From: Streptomyces termitum
Lineage (GTDB): Bacteria > Actinomycetota > Actinomycetes > Streptomycetales > Streptomycetaceae
NCBI RefSeq assembly: GCF_014650175.1
Contig: NZ_BMUL01000005.1
Location: 62,001-126,000, forward strand
Direction: 5' to 3'
DNA length: 64,000 nt
Part shown: positions 1 through 7,431 of the stretch, in pieces
Layout of the letters: each line of letters begins with the position of its first letter
How positions within the stretch are numbered: position 1 is the stretch's first letter
The notes under the pieces: generated by a model
The model's input: only the letters and a program-made list of their open reading frames with translations
What the model was told of the DNA's origin: nothing
Databases searched by the model: none
Position numbers and translations under genes: made by a program

Positions 1-1
1 C

Positions 2-676
2 CCGCTCCACCTCCCCCCGGCCGTCACCGCCGACTCCGGCTTCGACGCCCTCACCCACGCCACCGAGGCGTACGTCTCCGCCTACGCCAACGACTTCACC
101 GACGGCCAGTGCCTCCAGGCCATCAAGCTGATCTTCGACAACCTGGAGACCTGCGTGAGGGAGGGCGCCCGCGCCCCCCGGGCCCGCGAGAAGATGCACA
201 ACGCGTCCACCATCGCCGGCATGGCCTTCGCCAACGCCTTCCTCGGCCTCGTCCACGCCATGGCCCACACCCTCGGCAACACCTTCCACGTCGCCCACGG
301 CCGCACCAACGCCCTCCTCCTGCCGCACGTCATCCGGCACAACGGCACCGTCACCCACAAGGCCGTGCCGTGGCCCAAGGCCGAGGTCTACCGCGCCCCC
401 GAGCGCTACCAGGAGATCGCCCGCGCGCTCGGCCTGCCGGCCGCGACCCCGCAGGAGGGCGTCGAGTCCTACGCCCGCGCCGTCGAGGACCTGCGCGACC
501 GGTGCGGCATCCCGGCCGGCTTCCAGGCCGAGGGCGTCGACGAGGCGGCCTTCATGGCGGCCCTGCCGCAGCAGGCCCTGAACGCCTACGCCGACCAGTG
601 CGCCCCCGCCAACCCGCGGATGCCGATGATCGAGGAGATGAAGGAACTCATGGTCCGGGCCTACTACGGCCGGTAG
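2..676 (+). CDS. adhE: Iron-containing alcohol dehydrogenase, C-terminal part (AdhE-like), 5' end outside window
   Basis: The reading frame is open from the window edge and stops at 674-676, so only about 224 C-terminal residues are present. It begins inside the iron-dependent ADH fold: GFDALTHATEAYVS and the later HAMAHTLGNTFH / HVAHGRTNALLLPH stretches supply the conserved metal-binding histidines of this family. The C-terminal end (PRMPMIEEMKELMVRAYYG) resembles the end of bifunctional aldehyde/alcohol dehydrogenases (AdhE), which reduce acetyl-CoA to ethanol via acetaldehyde with NADH. Whether the N-terminal aldehyde dehydrogenase half is present cannot be seen. A strong hairpin follows 11 bases after the stop, so it ends its transcription unit. 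A monofunctional Fe-ADH is the alternative. Confidence 0.85.
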   Translation, partial: PLHLPPAVTADSGFDALTHATEAYVSAYANDFTDGQCLQAIKLIFDNLETCVREGARAPRAREKMHNASTIAGMAFANAFLGLVHAMAHTLGNTFHVAHGRTNALLLPHVIRHNGTVTHKAVPWPKAEVYRAPERYQEIARALGLPAATPQEGVESYARAVEDLRDRCGIPAGFQAEGVDEAAFMAALPQQALNAYADQCAPANPRMPMIEEMKELMVRAYYGR

Positions 677-687
677 CCCCCGCCCGT

Positions 688-721
688 GTGAAGGGCCCCC
701 GCCGCGGCGGGGGCCCTTCAC
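688..721. terminator. Perfect hairpin terminator between adhE-like gene and membrane protein
   Basis: A 14-bp perfect inverted repeat (GTGAAGGGCCCCCG with its complement) surrounds a 6-base loop. It lies between two convergent genes and could terminate both. Confidence 0.85.
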
Positions 722-739
722 CCACGGGGGAGGCGGGGC

Positions 740-1768
740 TCAGCGCTCGACCTCGGCGGCGATCGGATCCGCCTCCGGCTTCCGCCCCATCGACGCCAGC
801 ACCAGCGTCACCGCGCTGCCCACCACCGCCCAGGCGGACAGCACCAGCATCGACGCCGTCATGTCGTTGCCCTTGAAGTACGCGATCGAGCGCGCCGCCC
901 AGGTGCCCGCGCCCGGCGGCAGGGCCGGGCCGATCGCCTTCCAGAACGGCGGCAGCATCGGCGCCGGGAACGCGCCGCCCGCACTCGGATTGCCCAGCAC
1001 CACCACCAGCAGGATCGCCAGGCCGATGCCGACGATCCCGAAGACCGACTGGAGGGCGAGGGTGGCCGCGCCGACCGCGAAGACCACCAGGGCGCCGAGC
1101 CCCCACAGGGCCGCGACCGAACCCGGCAGGGCGTCCAGGATCGGGCCGACGATCACCGCGCCGCCGAGCCCGCCGAGCACCGAGTAGACCGCGAGGACCC
1201 CGAGCCGGATGACCGCCCGCTCCCGGTTGGCCGGCCGCGAACCGGCGCTGATGGCGAGGATCGCGGCGCAGATGTAGCCGCCCACGCACCAGCCGACCAC
1301 CAGGTAGAAGGCCGAGAGCCCGTCGAAGTCCTGCGGCGAGGCCGGGGCCACGTCCACCGTCCGCACCGTCCGCTGCTGGGTCGCCACCACCCTGGTGGTG
1401 ATCTTCTCCAGGGCGGAGGAGAGCACCGTACCGCCGCCGGAGGCGACGAGCAGGGTGTCGGTGCGGCCCGCCGGGTTCACGACCAGGGCGCCGTCGATCT
1501 CCCGGTTCAGGATCTTGTCCCGGGCCTCGTCCGCGCTCGCGACCGTCCGCGGGTCGAGCGGATCGCCCGGCAGCTTCTCCAGCTGCCCGACGAGCCGGTC
1601 CGCGACCTGCTCCGGCGCGACCACGCCGAAGGGCACGTCCACCGGCTTCGGATTGTGCAGGGCCCCGACGTACGAGGTGATGAAGAGGAGCTGGAGCGCG
1701 AAGACCCCGACGACGAGCAGGGCGGCTCGGGGGGTGACGGCGCTTTTCAGTTCGTCGACGAGACTCAT
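740..1768 (-). CDS. Membrane protein of the ABC-2-type/YhgE-Pip-like export family
   Basis: 342 residues from an ATG at 1768 (MSLVDELKSAVTPRA). One N-terminal membrane helix (about residues 15-33) is followed by an extracytoplasmic domain of about 130 residues, then five or so hydrophobic segments from about residue 170 to 320. This is the layout of ABC-2-type permease-like or YhgE/Pip membrane proteins, in which the outer domain sits between helix 1 and the rest. No ATPase gene adjoins it, so a transport partner is not evident. Substrate unknown. It is convergent with the upstream ADH gene and divergent from the secreted lipase at 1970. A longer reading frame extends upstream but overlaps the lipase and lacks plausible coding content. 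Confidence 0.7.
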   Translation of the reverse strand: MSLVDELKSAVTPRAALLVVGVFALQLLFITSYVGALHNPKPVDVPFGVVAPEQVADRLVGQLEKLPGDPLDPRTVASADEARDKILNREIDGALVVNPAGRTDTLLVASGGGTVLSSALEKITTRVVATQQRTVRTVDVAPASPQDFDGLSAFYLVVGWCVGGYICAAILAISAGSRPANRERAVIRLGVLAVYSVLGGLGGAVIVGPILDALPGSVAALWGLGALVVFAVGAATLALQSVFGIVGIGLAILLVVVLGNPSAGGAFPAPMLPPFWKAIGPALPPGAGTWAARSIAYFKGNDMTASMLVLSAWAVVGSAVTLVLASMGRKPEADPIAAEVER

Positions 1769-1969
1769 GCCCCCAGGCTCCGGCGGGAGGCCGGTCCCCG
1801 CAGGCGGGACGGGGCCGAACGGACGACGCCGCGTCAGGTTTTTTACCGACGCGTAGCTTCCCGTCCCGGCTACCCGCCCGTAACTTGGCGGGAGCGCATC
1901 CCCACTTGTGGTCCGGGCCGCAGGGCACAGCACCCCCACCATCCCCTTGAGCCGCAAGGAGATCGCCCG

Positions 1970-2827
1970 ATGCTGCCCTGGAAACAGCTCGTCCGAGCCC
2001 TTTCCGTCCTGCTCCTGACCGTCGCCGCCGTCCTCGCCCCCACCGCCGCCGCCCAGGCCGCGGCCCCCTCCCGGGGCTGGAACGACTGGTCCTGCAAGCC
2101 CTCCGCCGCCCACCCCCGCCCGGTCGTCCTCGTCCACGGCACCTTCGGGAACTCCGTCGACAACTGGCTCGGCCTCGCCCCCTACCTGGTGAACCGGGGC
2201 TACTGCGTCTACTCGCTCGACTACGGGCAGCTGCCCGGCGTCCCCCTCTTCAACGGCCTCGGCCCCATCGAGAAGTCCGCCGGACAGCTCGACGCCTTCG
2301 TCGACCGGGTCCTCGCCGCCACCGGCGCCCCCGAGGCCGACCTCGTCGGCCACTCGCAGGGCGGCATGATGCCCCGCTGGTACCTCAAGTTCCTCGGCGG
2401 CGCCGACAAGGTGAACGCCTTCGTCGGCATCGCCCCCGACAACCACGGCACCACGCTGCTCGGCCTCACCCGGCTGCTGCCGTACTTCCCCGGCGCCGAG
2501 GACCTGCTCACCGCGGCCACCCCGGGCCTCACCGACCAGATCGCCGGCTCGGCCTTCCTCACCCGGCTCAACGAGGGCGGCGACACCGTGCCCGGCGTCC
2601 GCTACCACGTCATCGCCACCCGGTACGACGAGGTGGTCACCCCGTACCGCAGCCAGTTCCTGACCGGGCCGGACGTCACCAACGTCCTCCTCCAGGACAA
2701 GTGCGCCGCCGACCTCTCCGAGCACGTCGCCATCGGCACCGTGGACCGGATCGCCTTCCACGAGGTCGCCAACGCCCTCGACCCGGCCCGCGCCACCCCG
2801 ACCACCTGCCTGTCGGTGATCGGCTGA
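1970..2827 (+). CDS. Secreted alpha/beta-hydrolase lipase (triacylglycerol lipase/esterase)
   Basis: 285 residues. The ATG at 1970 has a clear AAGGAG 8 bases upstream. Residues 1-34 form a signal peptide ending in an AQA-like cleavage site. The mature protein has the lipase oxyanion segment VVLVHGTFGNS, the nucleophile elbow GHSQGG (Ser about residue 127), and likely Asp and His catalytic partners near ATRYDEVV and SEHVAIG. This is the Lipase_2 / EstA family of extracellular lipases common in Streptomyces, which hydrolyse acylglycerols or esters outside the cell. Two or more cysteines (DWSCK, RGYCVYS, LQDKCAADL, TTCLS) suggest disulfides. It is convergent with the LPMO gene, 10 bases away. 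Confidence 0.88.
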   Translation: MLPWKQLVRALSVLLLTVAAVLAPTAAAQAAAPSRGWNDWSCKPSAAHPRPVVLVHGTFGNSVDNWLGLAPYLVNRGYCVYSLDYGQLPGVPLFNGLGPIEKSAGQLDAFVDRVLAATGAPEADLVGHSQGGMMPRWYLKFLGGADKVNAFVGIAPDNHGTTLLGLTRLLPYFPGAEDLLTAATPGLTDQIAGSAFLTRLNEGGDTVPGVRYHVIATRYDEVVTPYRSQFLTGPDVTNVLLQDKCAADLSEHVAIGTVDRIAFHEVANALDPARATPTTCLSVIG

Positions 2828-2837
2828 CCCTCCCGGC

Positions 2838-3815
2838 TCAGCCCCGGCGGGTACGCCGCCGGCCCGCGCCGAACAGCACGGCCGCACCGGCCGCCAGCAC
2901 GGCGGCGCCGCCCAGCGCCAGGTACGGGGTGGCGCCGTCGCCGCCGGTCTCGGCCAGCTCCACGCCCTCCCCGGCGACGGCGGTCGCGGCCTGCTCCTCC
3001 TGCCCGCCCTGCGGGGCCTTCCCGGCCGGCTCCGGCGCGGCCGCCGAGGCCCCGCCCGTGCCGCCCGTGCCGTGGTTGCCGTGCTGGACGGAGGACTGCC
3101 CCTTCCCCTTCTCGATCTGCTTCTCGGTCGGCGCGGAGGCCGTCGGCGCCGGAGCCTTCGTGGCGCCCCCGCCGCTCCCGGCGGTGTCCTTCCCGAACAC
3201 CACGTCCGAGCAGGTGTAGAACGCCTCGGGGGAGTCCGAGCGCTGCCAGATCGAGTAGATGAGGTGACGGCCCGACTTCTTCGGCACCGTCCCCTGGAAC
3301 ACGTAGTCGCCGTTCTCCATCTTCGGGTCGGTCACCGTCACGAACGGCTTCGCCTCCAGGTCCGACCACTTCAGCGGCTTCGCCGGGTCGTACCCGTCCT
3401 TCGTCACGTACAGCTCGAACGACCCCGCGTGCGGCGCCGTCCCCTTGTACCGGAAGGTGTGCGCCCCGGACGCCATCGCCGTCGACGGCCAGTCCGCCCG
3501 CGGCAGGTCCAGCCCCTGGTACGTGGCGTTCCCGGCGCTGCACAGCTTCCCGTCCGGGATCAGCTGCCGGTGCTGCCCGGCCGCGTTCGCGATGTTCACC
3601 GCGTTCCAGTCGTAGAACGCCTGCTTCCCGCTCGCGGCCACCGCCGCCTTGCAGGCCGCCGACGTCGGCGACTCGGGCCCTTCCGCGTAACAGGCCGCGA
3701 CCCGGCTCACCGGATCGGTCATCGACCCGTGCGCGGCCGCGGGAGAACCGGCCAGCCCGACGAGGACGACCGCGGCGGAGGCGGTCACGGCGGCGGCCGT
3801 ACGGCGAGAAGTCAT
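2838..3815 (-). CDS. Lytic polysaccharide monooxygenase (AA10) with C-terminal sortase anchor
   Basis: 325 residues. A signal peptide ends ...SPAAA and would expose His29 as the new N-terminus (HGSMTDPVSR), the first half of the copper histidine brace. The second histidine lies in FRYKGTAPHAG, and YSIWQRSDSPEAFYTCSDV closes the AA10 (CBM33) domain at about residue 205. A Ser/Thr/Pro/Ala/Gly-rich linker of about 80 residues leads to LAETG at 287-291, a hydrophobic segment and an RRRTRR tail, the layout of class E sortase substrates. AA10 enzymes oxidatively cleave chitin or cellulose; this one is predicted to be covalently bound to peptidoglycan instead of released. Monocistronic, divergent from the STAND pair. 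Confidence 0.9.
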   Translation of the reverse strand: MTSRRTAAAVTASAAVVLVGLAGSPAAAHGSMTDPVSRVAACYAEGPESPTSAACKAAVAASGKQAFYDWNAVNIANAAGQHRQLIPDGKLCSAGNATYQGLDLPRADWPSTAMASGAHTFRYKGTAPHAGSFELYVTKDGYDPAKPLKWSDLEAKPFVTVTDPKMENGDYVFQGTVPKKSGRHLIYSIWQRSDSPEAFYTCSDVVFGKDTAGSGGGATKAPAPTASAPTEKQIEKGKGQSSVQHGNHGTGGTGGASAAAPEPAGKAPQGGQEEQAATAVAGEGVELAETGGDGATPYLALGGAAVLAAGAAVLFGAGRRRTRRG

Positions 3816-4056
3816 GGGGGGACGCTCCTAACAAGGGGGAAAGAGTGGGGGGTTGCCCCGCACGCTAACCCCCCGCCCACCCCGAAACGCCCCCGGAAAC
3901 CCCCACCCCCCGATCCTTAGGCTCCCTTTAAGGCACAGCAAAGCACCCCCTCAGGAACCGCCCCCCGGCGGCTCTCAGTGGCGTGAATCCGCTGTGGCTC
4001 CCGGAGCCGCCCGGATACCCTGGCCGACAAGCGAGAACGACGGGGAGGGGCGGTTC

Positions 4057-4467
4057 GTGGAAGCGGAGTTGGCCGTACTGGCGGGCACGGCGGGGACGAC
4101 CCTGGTCACCTTGCTGACCACCGAGGCGTGGCAGCGTGTCAGCGACGGGATCACATCGCTGTGGCGCCGCGCCGAACCGGAACGGGCCGAGGCGATCTCC
4201 GCCGAACTGGAGGTGGCCCGAACCGACCTGCTGGCCGCGCGGGAGACCGGCGACTCCGGCACCGGCGGCGAACTGGGCGCGGAGTGGCAGGGCCGGATCC
4301 GGCGCCTGCTCGTGGCCCACCCCGAGGAGGCCGAGGTGCTCCGCGCACTCCTCGACGAACTCCGGCCCGCCCTGCCCGACGTCCCCGCGGTCACCCAGCA
4401 CGCCACCGCCTCCGGCCACGCCCGGGTGTACCAGGCGGGCCGCGACCAGCAGATCGCCTCGTCATGA
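4057..4467 (+). CDS. Small protein paired with STAND ATPase; carries a VYQAGRDQ tag
   Basis: 136 residues from a GTG at 4057, chosen because GGGGAGGGG lies just upstream; a longer frame begins at 3853 but its first 68 codons look non-coding. Residues 3-22 (LAVLAGTAGTTLVTLLTTEAW) are hydrophobic and could insert in or touch a membrane. Residues 30-105 are charged and helix-prone. The C-terminus reads HARVYQAGRDQQI (121-133), nearly repeated near the N-terminus of the next protein. The stop overlaps the next start (ATGA, 4464-4467), so the two are translationally coupled. Family known to me only as a conserved actinobacterial partner of NB-ARC proteins; function unknown. Confidence 0.75.
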   Translation: MEAELAVLAGTAGTTLVTLLTTEAWQRVSDGITSLWRRAEPERAEAISAELEVARTDLLAARETGDSGTGGELGAEWQGRIRRLLVAHPEEAEVLRALLDELRPALPDVPAVTQHATASGHARVYQAGRDQQIASS

Positions 4468-4536
4468 CCGGCGCCAACGACGCCCGGGCCGACGGCCACG
4501 GGCGGGTCTACCAGGCCTTGGGCGACCAGCACATCG
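4415..4536 (+). repeat. Imperfect 42-bp direct repeat encoding the shared VYQA..DQ.I tag
   Basis: Copies at 4415-4456 and 4495-4536 agree at about 33 of 42 positions. Copy one encodes the C-terminus of the small protein, copy two the N-terminus of the STAND protein, both in the reading frame that gives (H/G)xRVYQAxxDQxI. Confidence 0.8.
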
Positions 4537-6608
4537 TCGAGCACCACCACCACGCCCCCGACTGGTCGGGCCCCGACTCGGTGCGCCACCCGGCGGTCGG
4601 CCGCGCGCCCGTCGTGCTCCGCGGCCGCGTCGAAGAGATGGCCCGCCTGCGGGCCGCCGTCGCCCCCGGCGCGGGCAACGGCGTCTACGTCCTCCACGGC
4701 ATGGGCGGCTGCGGCAAGACCGCCGTCGCCCACACCCTCTTCCGGCACGCCGTCGACCACGCCGGCCGGATCGGGTTCTGGGTCAACGCCTCCGACCCGT
4801 CCTCGCTGCGCGCGGGCATGCTCGCGGTCGCCGCCGACCGGGGTGCCAGCGACGCCGAACTCACCGGCGCGCGCAGCGGGCTGCGCCCGGCGGCCGACCT
4901 CGTCTGGCACCACCTCGACGCCTCCGACCGGCCCTGGCTGCTCGTCCTGGACAACGCCGACACTCCCGCCGTCCTCCGTGACGGCGGTTGGCTGCGCACC
5001 AGCCCCACCGGCACCGCCGTCGTCACCACCCGGCAGGCGGCGGCCCACTGGTGGCCCGGCGCCGAACTCCTGAGGTTCGGCGTGCTTCCCCGAGCGGACG
5101 CCGCCCTCGTCCTCCAGGACCTCGCCCCCCACGCGGGAAGCACGGAGGAGGCGGCCGAGGTAGCCGACCGCCTCGGCTGCCTCCCGCTGGCGCTCACCCT
5201 GGCCGGCGGCTTCCTCGCCCACCAGATCATCGACCCGTGGAACCTCACGGAGTACCGGCAGGGGCTCGACGGCGCGGCCGGCCACCACCCCGTCGAACTC
5301 ATCGACCGGGGCGCCGAGACCGGCGCGGACTCCCGCCACCTGCTCAGCCGCACCTGGCAGCTCTCCCTCGACGCCCTCACCGCCCAGGGCCTCCCCGAGG
5401 CCACCGCCCTGCTCCGGCTGCTCGCCTGCTGGGCGGGCGACCCGCTCCCGCTCGGCCTCCTCGCCGGGGCCGGCCTCGGCACCGCGCTCCACCCTTCCCG
5501 CGTCGAGTCCGCCCTCCGCGGCCTCCTCGACCACTCCCTGGCCGAACTCGTCCCCGGACAGGTGCGATGCCTGAGGGTGCACGGCATCGTCCTCGACAGC
5601 GTCGCCCGCGCGACCCCCGCCGAGCAGCGCGAACACCTCGTCACCACGGCCGCGGGTCTTCTCGGCGCCCTCCTCCCGGAGGTCCCCGAACGCGGCGCGC
5701 AGCCCCCGGCGGTCCTGCTGCTCGCCCCCCACGTCACCGCGCTCCTGCGGCGCGCGGTGACGTGGGGCGTGGCCCCCGAGATCGTCGGAGAGGTGGTCGA
5801 CCGGGTCGTGCGGCTCGTCGTCGCCGTCCACCGCTCCGGGGACTTCGCAGCCGCCCTCGCCCTGGCGCGCGAAGCCCTCGACATCGCCGGCCGGGTGCTG
5901 CCCGCCGACACCGTGCCCCTGATCAGGCTGCGCACCCGGGTGGGCCGCGCCCTCTTCCGCGTCGGCCGGTTCGAGGAGTCCGCCGCGGTCCACCAGGAGG
6001 TGCTCGACGACTGCGAGAGGGTCCTCGGCCCTGACGCCCCGGAGACGCTGGAGGCGTGCTGGCGACTGGGGAGCCCCCTCTACAACCTCGACCGGGTCGC
6101 CGACGCGGTGCTCCTGAACCGACGGGTGGCACGGGAGCGGGAAGCGGCCCTGGGGCCCACCCACCCCCTCACCCTCATCATCCGCAAGAGCCTTCTGGAG
6201 ATGGCGGGCCACCCGGACGCCGGCACCCCTCGGGAACGGGACGAGCTCCTCGCCGAAGGCCCCGCCGTCATCGCGGACTGCCGCACGGCCTGGGGGAACG
6301 ACCATCCGCTGACCGTCGGCGGCGAACTGTCGTACGCGTGCGCGCTCGCCCTCGCAGGCAGGCCGGACGAAGCGCTCCACCACGCCCGGCGGGCTCTCTC
6401 CGGCTACGAGCGGCTCCTTCCGCCGGGCCATCCCCTGCTGCTCAACACCCGATCCACCCTGAGCGCCGCCCTCTACGCCCTCGGACGGCGCGAGGAAGCG
6501 ATCGAGCAGGGCGAGATCCTGGTGGAGGGACGGAGGAGGGTCCTGGGGCCCGAGCACCCCTGGACGGTCCATGCCGAGGGTCTGCTCCGGAAGTACCGCG
6601 CCGGGTGA
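4464..6608 (+). CDS. STAND-class NTPase: NB-ARC ATPase with C-terminal tetratricopeptide repeats
   Basis: 714 residues. The N-terminus carries GHGRVYQALGDQHI (11-24) followed by a His run. Residues 50-350 form an NB-ARC domain: Walker A GMGGCGKT (79-86), Walker B LLVLDN (about 158-163), the sensor-like TTRQ segment and a GCLPLAL motif (about 237). A winged-helix-like region follows, then kinesin-light-chain-type TPRs (about 455-710, with repeats such as LGPDAPETLEACWRLG). STAND proteins are ATP-driven switches that sense ligands through their repeats and activate an effector. No effector domain is fused here; the coupled small gene may supply it. Regulatory (AfsR-like without a SARP domain) or conflict/immunity roles are both possible. 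Confidence 0.88.
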   Translation: MTGANDARADGHGRVYQALGDQHIVEHHHHAPDWSGPDSVRHPAVGRAPVVLRGRVEEMARLRAAVAPGAGNGVYVLHGMGGCGKTAVAHTLFRHAVDHAGRIGFWVNASDPSSLRAGMLAVAADRGASDAELTGARSGLRPAADLVWHHLDASDRPWLLVLDNADTPAVLRDGGWLRTSPTGTAVVTTRQAAAHWWPGAELLRFGVLPRADAALVLQDLAPHAGSTEEAAEVADRLGCLPLALTLAGGFLAHQIIDPWNLTEYRQGLDGAAGHHPVELIDRGAETGADSRHLLSRTWQLSLDALTAQGLPEATALLRLLACWAGDPLPLGLLAGAGLGTALHPSRVESALRGLLDHSLAELVPGQVRCLRVHGIVLDSVARATPAEQREHLVTTAAGLLGALLPEVPERGAQPPAVLLLAPHVTALLRRAVTWGVAPEIVGEVVDRVVRLVVAVHRSGDFAAALALAREALDIAGRVLPADTVPLIRLRTRVGRALFRVGRFEESAAVHQEVLDDCERVLGPDAPETLEACWRLGSPLYNLDRVADAVLLNRRVAREREAALGPTHPLTLIIRKSLLEMAGHPDAGTPRERDELLAEGPAVIADCRTAWGNDHPLTVGGELSYACALALAGRPDEALHHARRALSGYERLLPPGHPLLLNTRSTLSAALYALGRREEAIEQGEILVEGRRRVLGPEHPWTVHAEGLLRKYRAG

Positions 6609-6611
6609 CCC

Positions 6612-7280
6612 TCACCCCGCCGGCCGGTAGCGTCGTTCCGGGCGGCCCGTGCCGCCGTAGCGGAGGGTCACCTCGGCGCGGCCCGTGGCGGCGAAGTGCT
6701 CCAGGTAGCGGCGGGCGCTGACGCGGGAGAGGGAGCCGGCCTCGGCGCACTCGGTGGCGGAGAGGCCCTCGGGGTGGGCGCGGAGGATGCCCTCGACCAG
6801 GTCGGCGGTGTGCGCGGCGAGGCCCTTGGGGAGTTCGCGGGAGCCGCGGGGGCGGGTGCCGAAGATCTGGTCGACGTCCTCCTGACGGGCCTCGTCCAGG
6901 CCGTCGAGGCGGGTCCGCAGCGAGGCCACGTGCCGCAGCTGCTCGTGGAGCGCGGCCTGGTTGAAGGGCTTGATCAGGTAGTGCAGGGCGCCGGCCCGCA
7001 GCGCCGCCCGGACCATGCCCGCGTCCCGGGCCGCCGTGATGAAGAGGGCGTCCATCGCCAGGCCCGCCCCGCGCAGTTCGCGCAGCACCCCGATGCCGTC
7101 CATGTCGGGGAGGAAGATGTCGAGGAGGACGAGGTCGGGGCGGAGCCGGTGCGCGGCGCGCAGCGCCTCCGCGCCGGTGTGCGCGACACCGACGACGGAG
7201 AAGCCCGGCACGGCCGACACATAGCGGCTGTGCAGCTTGGCCACCATGAAGTCGTCGTCGACCACCAGCACCTTCGTCAC
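6612..7280 (-). CDS. CitT/DcuR-type response regulator, likely controlling tctCBA
   Basis: 222 residues from a GTG at 7280, which places KVLVVDDD at the expected receiver N-terminus. Acidic pocket D8-D10, phospho-acceptor D54 in LVLLDIFLPDMDG, T82 and K104 (YLIKPF) are all present. The C-terminal half (GLSATECAEAGSLSRVSARRYLEHF) is the helix-turn-helix of the citrate/malate-type regulators. It is divergent from tctC with 151 bases between, so it probably switches on tricarboxylate uptake when phosphorylated. The cognate membrane sensor kinase normally next to such a gene is absent; the STAND gene ends 3 bases away instead. Confidence 0.88.
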   Translation of the reverse strand: MTKVLVVDDDFMVAKLHSRYVSAVPGFSVVGVAHTGAEALRAAHRLRPDLVLLDIFLPDMDGIGVLRELRGAGLAMDALFITAARDAGMVRAALRAGALHYLIKPFNQAALHEQLRHVASLRTRLDGLDEARQEDVDQIFGTRPRGSRELPKGLAAHTADLVEGILRAHPEGLSATECAEAGSLSRVSARRYLEHFAATGRAEVTLRYGGTGRPERRYRPAG

Positions 7281-7299
7281 GCCGCACACGGTAGGGCGC

Positions 7300-7316
7300 G
7301 ACCACAAGGACCACAA
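7300..7316. promoter_or_regulatory. Tandem direct repeat, candidate response-regulator site
   Basis: GACCACAA occurs twice, at 7300-7307 and 7309-7316, in direct orientation with a 9-base period, just upstream of the regulator start and in the divergent promoter region facing tctC. Head-to-tail repeats of about one turn are typical response-regulator targets. Confidence 0.4.
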
Positions 7317-7431
7317 CGTCCATTGGTTGCGGAAGCGCGACAGCTTCCTCACGCGCGGGCAACATGTGGGCACTTCCCCCGTCCGGGCCCGCCCCGGAAA
7401 CCCACCCCCCTTCCTTCGAGAGGCGGCCTCG

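Noticed and set aside
740..2887. A single 715-codon minus-strand reading frame, and similar very long frames opposite real genes (for example 3975-6572, 23249-25834, 37121-38416, 51440-53251)
   Set aside because: They are antisense or out-of-frame shadows caused by high GC third positions. Their compositions are Gly/Arg/Ala-dominated without domains, and they overlap well-supported genes.
4464..6608. AfsR/SARP antibiotic regulator
   Set aside because: It has NB-ARC and TPR domains but no N-terminal OmpR-like DNA-binding and BTAD domain; its N-terminus is a short tag followed directly by the ATPase.
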